Positions 58,403 through 64,000 of a stretch of DNA of 64,000 nt are shown here, piece after piece; position 1 is the stretch's first letter, and each line of letters starts with the position of its first letter. A model generated the notes under the pieces. The model was not told the origin of the DNA, did not search any database, and was given only the letters and a program-made list of their open reading frames with translations. The DNA is from Iris pallida (lineage: Eukaryota; Streptophyta; Magnoliopsida; Asparagales; Iridaceae): NCBI GenBank assembly GCA_029216955.1, contig JANAVB010015600.1:29534778-29598777 (forward strand), in the 5' to 3' direction. Made by a program: the position numbers and the translations under genes.

Positions 58403-59405
58403 AGCCTGCCCCCCATCGAGTACGATGATAGTAGTCCTGCGGCTTTCCTTTAGGTGTTGGAAGCCGGAGAGGAAGACGTCGACCCTTACCGTAGTTCAGG
58501 CCCTTGTTAATTTTTAGATCGTAACCCATCTTTTGGATGAGGTACTTTGCCTTGTCCGTGTACCGATAGACTTGTATTCTGCCGATATCTGGTTCTGGCT
58601 CGAGTGGCGGGAGGTCTTGATGACGCTCGACTTTGCCGAAGATGATGGGTTCTTTATCCCGATTCTGCAGTGGGACTATAAAATAGACTCCTTGGGACGG
58701 GACTACTCGATTTACATGATCGACGGTCGTTATTTGTATTTGTAACGACCGTAGAGCATTATCTAGTGTATACATGGCATTCCAATGTGGAAGACTAGAA
58801 TAATTGAATGACACTCTATTATTGATAAAATACAATATTTTGTCCTGCGGGATTACATTATCAAGAGAAGGTGCATCTATATCAACAGAGATATACTCTC
58901 CTAACTCTTCATCTGTGAGCACTGGAGCCGGTTCGGGAGAGTCCACCGCAGACATGACCTTGGGATTCGAGAGGGCTATGTGGGCCTTCTCTTGTAGCTA
59001 GGATGATTGCGGAGGCTTGCCTTTGAGACGCACCTTCAGGGGTGCCTCGACTGTGCCTTCGATGACATGTGCCTTCCCGTGTAGTTTTGCCACCAGGGGA
59101 GCCAACGTTTGAGGAGGTCTTCCCTTAAGTCGTATCTTCAAGGGAGCTTCAGTAGGTGCTCTACCTAGAGAAGTCGGTGCTTTTCCAGGTAGCTTGATGG
59201 TCATGGGAGGCAGCATCTGAGGCAGTTTCCCTTTGAGTCGAATCTTCAAAGGAGCGTCGGGAATCATCTCTGGCTCCATGTCCGGCTCAGCCACTATTTC
59301 TGCTTCGTCATTAGCGTCGTTGGCTTCCCCTTCATCGAACGACTTATATAAGCTAGCGTCGGTGAAGTAGGCTTCGACCCCCTTAAAAGGGTCAATGTTC
59401 CGCAA
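58362..59405 (-). pseudogene. Pro-RT linker of Tat-2 with peptide repeats and a G-patch-like segment
   Basis: Two frames cover the linker between protease and RT. The first (59405-58998) has three copies of APLKIRLKGKLPQ-like sequence separated by MTIKLPGKAP-type spacers. The second (58955-58362) has acidic EELGEYISVDID, HWNAMYTLDNALRSLQIQ, and IQKMGYDLKINKGLNYGKGR followed by YYHRTRWGAGYV, which resembles the glycine-rich G-patch-like segment of Tat polyproteins. A stop near 58998 and a frame change near 58400 break continuity. Confidence 0.7.
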
Positions 59406-59754
59406 ATTCTGTCCGGATGATGTCGTTGGTGGACACGTACTTCATACATTGGTGAAGTGTAGATAGCACCACCATGTACTCATGCAGCCACGGACAACCC
59501 AGTAGGAGGTTGTAGTTGACGTCGGCGTCCACGACATAGCAAGTCACCTCGGTTAGGAGGTTACCGATATGACATTTCAGCCGTATTTTGACCCAACGGT
59601 TCACTTTTACTAGCATTGAAAACCGCTGATTATAGTGTTGGAAGGCGCTGGAAGGTACATCGGGATCCCCAGTGTTGACAACAAAGTCCTTAGGGATGAT
59701 GCTGAAGGAAGATCCCGAATCAATCTGAATTCGCTTCACCTTGACAGAACCCAC
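59392..59754 (-). pseudogene. pro: Aspartic protease region of Tat-2
   Basis: The frame carries IDSGSSFSIIP, where DSG is the catalytic triplet of a retropepsin, followed about 70 residues later by YNLLLGCPWLHEYMVV, matching the conserved hydrophobic-G-W/P region of plant gypsy proteases. The ORF is 120 codons and overlaps the linker frame by a few bases. Upstream (about 59880-60130) another frame has FDILA, PSRLSLFELFRLSKDSREAL and CEALKDAESFISQVKQ, typical gag-pro linker sequence of Tat elements. Confidence 0.8.
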
Positions 59755-60132
59755 ATACCCTGTGTAATACAGTGGCCAGTTGTGCCGGTTGTGTTTGAAG
59801 CTGCATGTCTTCTTGGATGAAGGTTATGTTGGGGATGACCTCATCTGCACAATGGCAGTGCACGCATATGGTCGGAGAGATACTCAAGCTGCTTGACCTG
59901 ACTGATGAAGGACTCAGCATCCTTCAAGGCTTCACAGAGAGCTTCACGGGAGTCTTTGGAAAGACGAAAGAGCTCGAACAGTGACAAACGGGAAGGAGTA
60001 CCGGCAAGTTATGCCAGTATGTCGAAGTTGTGGGGCTTGGCTAGCCCCGAAGCATTTTCCCTTCGTAAAGGCTTGTCGAAACGGGCCTCCACTGTGCTTC
60101 TATTTATTGACTGCTGGAGGTTTGGATGAACC

Positions 60133-62054
60133 TCATTCTTCGGCAGCAGGGGCAGCGCAGGGAGGCACCACCTCGACGGCAGCTTCGTCGGGTTGGGCGT
60201 TCATCTGCGAACGGGTTTGTACAGAAAGTGCCTCTTCCACGGAGGAAGAGACCATGCGGCAAGACATGATCTTCTTGCCCTTAGCTTTGGAGGTAGAGCA
60301 TACCCCCGGTTGAATAACTTCGGAGACGAGATCGGGGTGAACCCATAAGATCTCTCCCCGAGATGTGGTGAGTGGGATGAGTCCACTCACGTTGTCACGA
60401 GTAGGTGGTAGGTTGACCACCTCCATTGTCGCCTTTGGGATGGGGACGACGCCGTCTTGTGTTGTGGTCGGCGACAAGGTGCCGAATTGAAGCGACACCA
60501 GGTTGGCCGAGACTGTCTTCTCATAGTCGACGGAGATAACATTCGCATTGATCATGCGCTGGATGTAGTTCTTGAGGACGTAGCAGTCCTGAGTTGGGTG
60601 TCCGATAAACCGATGGTAGTGACAGTACCTCGAATTGTCCACTCTCCCAACCTCGTCGGGATGCTTCGGGTCCAGTAATTTGATCTTGTCACCTTGCTTT
60701 AGCATCTCGAAGAGTTGCAAGGTATCTTCGTCGTTGAAAGAATAGACCTCATTTGGCCTCGGCGCAAGCGGAGGCTTCTGAGTAGGTGCTTGTACACCTT
60801 TGGAGGCATTGACAGTAAGCGCCTGCTTCTCCTTCGTCTCACGTCCAGGGTTGTTGGCAGCAGGCCATTTTTCTTTGTCTTCAAAAGCAGGAAAACTGAC
60901 TCCCAGAAGGCGAGCATTGGATGCCTTCTTTTCAGCTGCTTCGGCCTCAATAATCAATGAGCTCTAATCGGGAGGAGGAGTGGAGTTGAGCCAGAGCTTG
61001 ATCGCAGGCAGCATGTTCATGCTGCAGGAGGAGAGGCGTACATGTTCTGGCATACCCGAGGGCAGTCTGAAGCAGGCCTGTCAGAAATGTTCGATGAATG
61101 CTCGAACCGTCTCTTTCTCCTTCTGACGCACCTCTATCAGGGATGCCATTGTCATATCTTTTCCGCCGTTATAGAAACGATCGAGGAAGAGACGTGTCAA
61201 GTCATCGAAGGAAGATATAGAGTTGTCAGGGAGACTGCAGTACCAGTCGTAAGCAACTCCTTTCAGTGTCCCGATAAATAGGCTGGTGAGTAGCGCATCT
61301 TTCTTCGGGAGATGTCCCGTTGAGACTGGAAGTATGTCAGATAACGGCGTGGAGAGTCCTTCCCCTCGTATGGCACCAATGTTTGCAGTTTATACTTGGG
61401 AGGATAAACCACTTTGTTCCATTCGAGGGGGTATGGTTGTGGGATCCCCATCTTCTGGCGCTCCTCATGTCTATTCTTCGACTCGAAGCGCTCACGCAAG
61501 TCCCTGATCATCTCCACCACGACTTCGGTGGAGCTGGGAGACAGAGAAGGTGGTACAGTCTGGAGTTGTACATTCGAAGGTTTCGACACACGCGGTGCTT
61601 TACGGCAATCGGTATTCAAGGATGCCCGTTGAAGGGGCACACTTGATTCCCCGTTGACTCCTGGGTCAGGATTAGTGGAGGGTGCTTTGGCCAAAGCTGG
61701 CCGTATCTCAAACACTGCTTGAGTCAGTGTCCGTATAGTGGCAGAGAGGGTTTCGAGTCCTCCCTCCAAGGTATCCATGCACAGAACGAGGTCTGCTGGC
61801 GGTACATCCGACTCCGTATCACCACCTTCCGTCATGTATACTGTCATGACGTGACTGGAAGTAGATGGATCGATTAAAGCTTCGCTTTCATCCTCGCTCT
61901 CTTGTAGAAGAGGAGCTTCCTCCGGAGCTTCGTCCTGGCTACCCCCAGCTATGTTCTGGAGGATGCCTTCGTCTTCGGGCTGAAGATCCACAGGGGCTTG
62001 ACTACCCCCAGCTATGTTCGGGAGGCAAGCTTTGTCTTCGGGATAAAGATCCAT
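60133..62054 (-). pseudogene. gag: Gag of Tat-2, broken by a frameshift and stops
   Basis: The first frame (62054-61263) has repeated LPNIAGGSQ/LQNIAGGSQ, a Ser/Pro-rich region, a coiled part (VVEMIRDLRERFESKNRHEE) and GIPQPYPLEWNKVVYPPKYK. After a frameshift near 61300 comes the gag core, VAYDWYCSLPDNSISSFDDL then TRLFLDRFYNGGKDMTMASL, a stop near 61081, and another near 60963. The last frame (60957-60133) contains DKIKLLDPKHPDEVGRVDNS and a zinc-knuckle-like CHYHRFIGHPTQDC. The capsid would assemble the element's RNA into particles; this copy cannot make it whole. Confidence 0.82.
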
Positions 62055-62258
62055 AAGGCTTGACTACCCCCAGCTTCCTCTGAGATCTTCTTTCTCTCCC
62101 TGGTGCCCTTAAACACTCATGAGGAAGGAACGGTCGTCTTGGTCTTCCTCGGCTGGCTCTTGGATGAGGACAAGGTCAAGGAGCTGCCAGTCACCTTTCA
62201 AATTGATGGGGAGTTAGAAATTACGTTGCAAGAAACAACCTTTAGTTCTGACTCCTCT

Positions 62259-63348
62259 TCAATCGACACTTTCTTTCCAAGGCAATATTGGAGGGGCGTT
62301 GACGATCGCAGCCGCTGGAACACGAACTGTCTTACAACAACAGTTGATGGTGACTACAGCACATGTGTGCCCTATGAGGGGCACATTATGCTTGTCATTC
62401 GACTCTCCTGATCGGCGTTTGTGAGTGATCACGTTACGTAAATCGTTGGAGGAGAGTGCCACCTTCACACCCCCATCAGGCGTATGGAAAGGCCAAGCGC
62501 CGGGGTGGTCAAGTGAATGCTGCACCCCATGATTTGATGCAAAAGAAGCGCCCAGATCAATAATGGGAGAACAACATTTAAAGTGGCTTGAACCAGCCTC
62601 AGATGCACAACCAATATAGGCGCGGGGATTCAAGACCACTGAGTTTTCCTTGCACAACTTGGTTGCGAACGCAGCAGATGCGCCTAAGTGTGACAAGGAC
62701 TTTGAAGGTCGGCTCGTTTCTGGCACAGAAGCACCCGAGTCAACCTTGTACATTTTACCATTGGCAGTGCGCATGATTGTGAGCGCATGTCTCTGGCTCA
62801 CTGCTGGCATAGCACATTCGAGGCGCATGGCCCGTGCTGCCTTGGACTTCTTCGTACCAGCCCACTGGGGGGCATAGTACTCAGAGTCCAAATTATCCTC
62901 GCCATGATAGCGAGTGAGTCTATCAAAGACAGATGCCTTCTGTGGCGCATCAGAGTTAATACGCAGGGCGTTAGCTGCCCCCCTGCTCCGTCGACGCATC
63001 TTCTTTGTCTGAGAAAAAGAAAGTTGGGGAATGTGGTCGGCCCCACGCTTCCCCGAGGACGTCAGCAGGAAGGGTAGGCTGCATCGGTGCATCCCCTTCA
63101 GTGGTGGTACCAGGGGTCTCGACCTTGCACACCCAGGCTTGGCGAGTCTTCTTTGGCTTCGGCAGCCGCTTCGAAGGACTCGTGCTGCCTTCAGAGATGA
63201 ACTCCTCATACGCCTGTTGATTGAGGCGTACGACCAGCGTCTTGTGGGAGGAGCCCACCTTCACATCGTCAGATTGTGACACAGCTTTCTCAACGGAGGA
63301 GAAAGAGGTTCCCAGCAGAGTCGCCAGCTTGTTTGCCATTAAAATCAT
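62259..63348 (-). pseudogene. ORF1 of Tat-2, starting inside the 5' LTR
   Basis: The frame opens at ATG 63348 or 63339, both within the LTR (which begins at 63330), and reads MANKLATLLGTSFSSVEKAV straight through the primer binding site. It continues with VRLNQQAYEEFISEGSTSPS and a basic KRLPKPKKTRQ, ends at 62971, and is continued in another frame (63209-62259) by QKASVFDRLTRYHGED and a Ser/Ala-rich C-terminal part. An extra ORF upstream of gag is known in Ogre elements; its function is unknown. A frameshift near 63000 separates the halves. Confidence 0.65.
63311..63326 (-). promoter_or_regulatory. Tat-2 primer binding site
   Basis: The minus strand reads TGGCGACTCTGCTGGG, three bases inside the 5' LTR. 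It is the TGGCGACTC type seen in Ogre/Tat elements (tRNA-Arg as I recall) and differs from the Met-type site of D and D'. Confidence 0.85.
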
Positions 63349-64000
63349 TTGATTGTAATTTCAACTACAAATAGAATAGTGTTACAATGTAGGAATTAGA
63401 TGTAGTCCTAGGAGTACACTTTTGTTTATCTGGGTCCTTGTGTCGATGGATCGAGTGGTAATGCGTTGACTCCGTTGACGATCTGACGATGGTTCTCGGT
63501 TCTCTGAAGGTCTGAGTTGCTCTGGGTGCTGGAGTTTGCGGAGAGGAAGAAGACGTTGAGTGTCTCCATATATGTCCATCTTACTGTGTGTGTGTCGGTC
63601 CGTGGATGAAGAAAATGATCCCTCTATTTATAGCTTGCAGGTTGGCTGCTCATGCGCACATATATAGGATGTGCCTGTACGTGGGAACGCCACGTGGTTG
63701 AAGCTGCGGGAGGCGCATGGATGATGTACCATCATTTGTGGGTTGAATCCTTCATGCTGTATTTGTGGGCTGGCACATAGCAGAAGAGAGAATCTTTCAG
63801 TTGCTGAGATCTTGGGTGATTAGCACCCCTTCATAGGCTGAACTGAGTCAAAGGACATGTGGCGCATGTCCGTAGCTCAAAGATGTCGGATTTGGTGGAG
63901 AGTAATCTGATAGGATGCGCCCGAGATTGGGCGCATGAGAAGACTTTGGCTTGCAACCTTCAGGAGTCACGAACCAGTCTGAGCGCATGGCTTTTGAGGT
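63330..64000 (-). repeat. Tat-2 5' LTR (partial)
   Basis: This matches 47071-47741 closely, including the TATA box CTATAAATAGAGGGATC at 63633-63624 and beyond. About 1.45 kb should lie right of the window. Confidence 0.9.

Larger units (their letters stand above)
47071..64000 (-). mobile_element. Tat-2: Tat/Ogre-type gypsy element with antisense gene, 5' LTR cut by window edge
   Basis: LTRs at 47071-49196 and from 63330 both start TGTTTGCCATTAAAATC on the plus strand. The full element would be about 18.4 kb. Minus-strand order: 5' LTR, primer site TGGCGACTCTGCTGGG, ORF1, gag, protease, RT, RNase H, second RNase H, integrase, a spacer with dispersed repeats, an oppositely oriented PMD-like gene, polypurine tract and 3' LTR. 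The second RNase H, the large size, the upstream ORF1 and the extra antisense gene are hallmarks of the Tat lineage. All coding parts carry stops or frameshifts. It is inserted in the 3' LTR of D. Confidence 0.92.

Overview
This window is plant nuclear repeat DNA. I find no intact host gene, no rRNA or tRNA gene, and nothing bacterial or organellar. Nearly every base can be assigned to LTR retrotransposons of the Ty3/gypsy superfamily inserted into one another, plus one CACTA DNA transposon that carries pieces of ordinary plant genes (a PPR protein and a C2-domain protein). The host is a flowering plant. The captured PPR piece is GC-rich at third codon positions, which is common in monocots and magnoliids, but I cannot name the species.

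Layout, left to right. (A) 1-7500, minus: a non-coding element with ~4.4 kb LTRs, left LTR cut by the window edge. It sits in Tat-1 (7501-13101, plus), the 3' end of a Tat/Ogre-type element, which sits in the gag of E (13102-about 17343, minus), a Tekay-like chromovirus remnant. E sits in F, an LTR piece (about 17344-19619, plus), and F sits in a D-family LTR piece (19620-about 20492, plus). That piece abuts the 3' end of element C, whose 3' LTR begins at 20658 and is split by later insertions (20658-21136 and 32248-34761). B (21137-32247, plus, target duplication GATTC) is inserted in the C LTR, and a CACTA element (23954-28749, duplication CTA) is inserted in B. D (34762-47070, plus) lies at the right end of the visible C LTR. 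Its 5' LTR is split by D' (35465-42786, minus, duplication CTTAC), a member of the same family in opposite orientation. Tat-2 (47071 to beyond 64000, minus) is inserted in D's truncated 3' LTR.

How the parts work together. Tat-2 is the only element with recognisable enzymes: ORF1, gag, protease, reverse transcriptase, RNase H, a second RNase H and integrase, all on the minus strand and all damaged by stops or frameshifts. Downstream of pol it carries a separate gene on the opposite strand with its own TATA box, GA-rich leader, two introns, a PMD-like (plant mobile domain) region, a coiled-coil tail and poly(A) signals. Tat-1 has the same gene in the same arrangement. A, B, D and D' are large-LTR, non-coding elements that would depend on enzymes supplied by other elements.

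The points that most deserve a second look are the independently promoted antisense gene and its intronic minisatellite, a second antisense TATA box inside the Tat LTR, ORF1 translation starting inside the LTR and running through the primer binding site, a shared non-canonical leader motif at the LTR/internal junctions of A, B and E, W-box-like clusters in three LTRs, and the gene fragments inside the CACTA element. Boundaries supported by target duplications (B, CACTA, D') are firm. The E/F boundary and anything touching the window edges are not.
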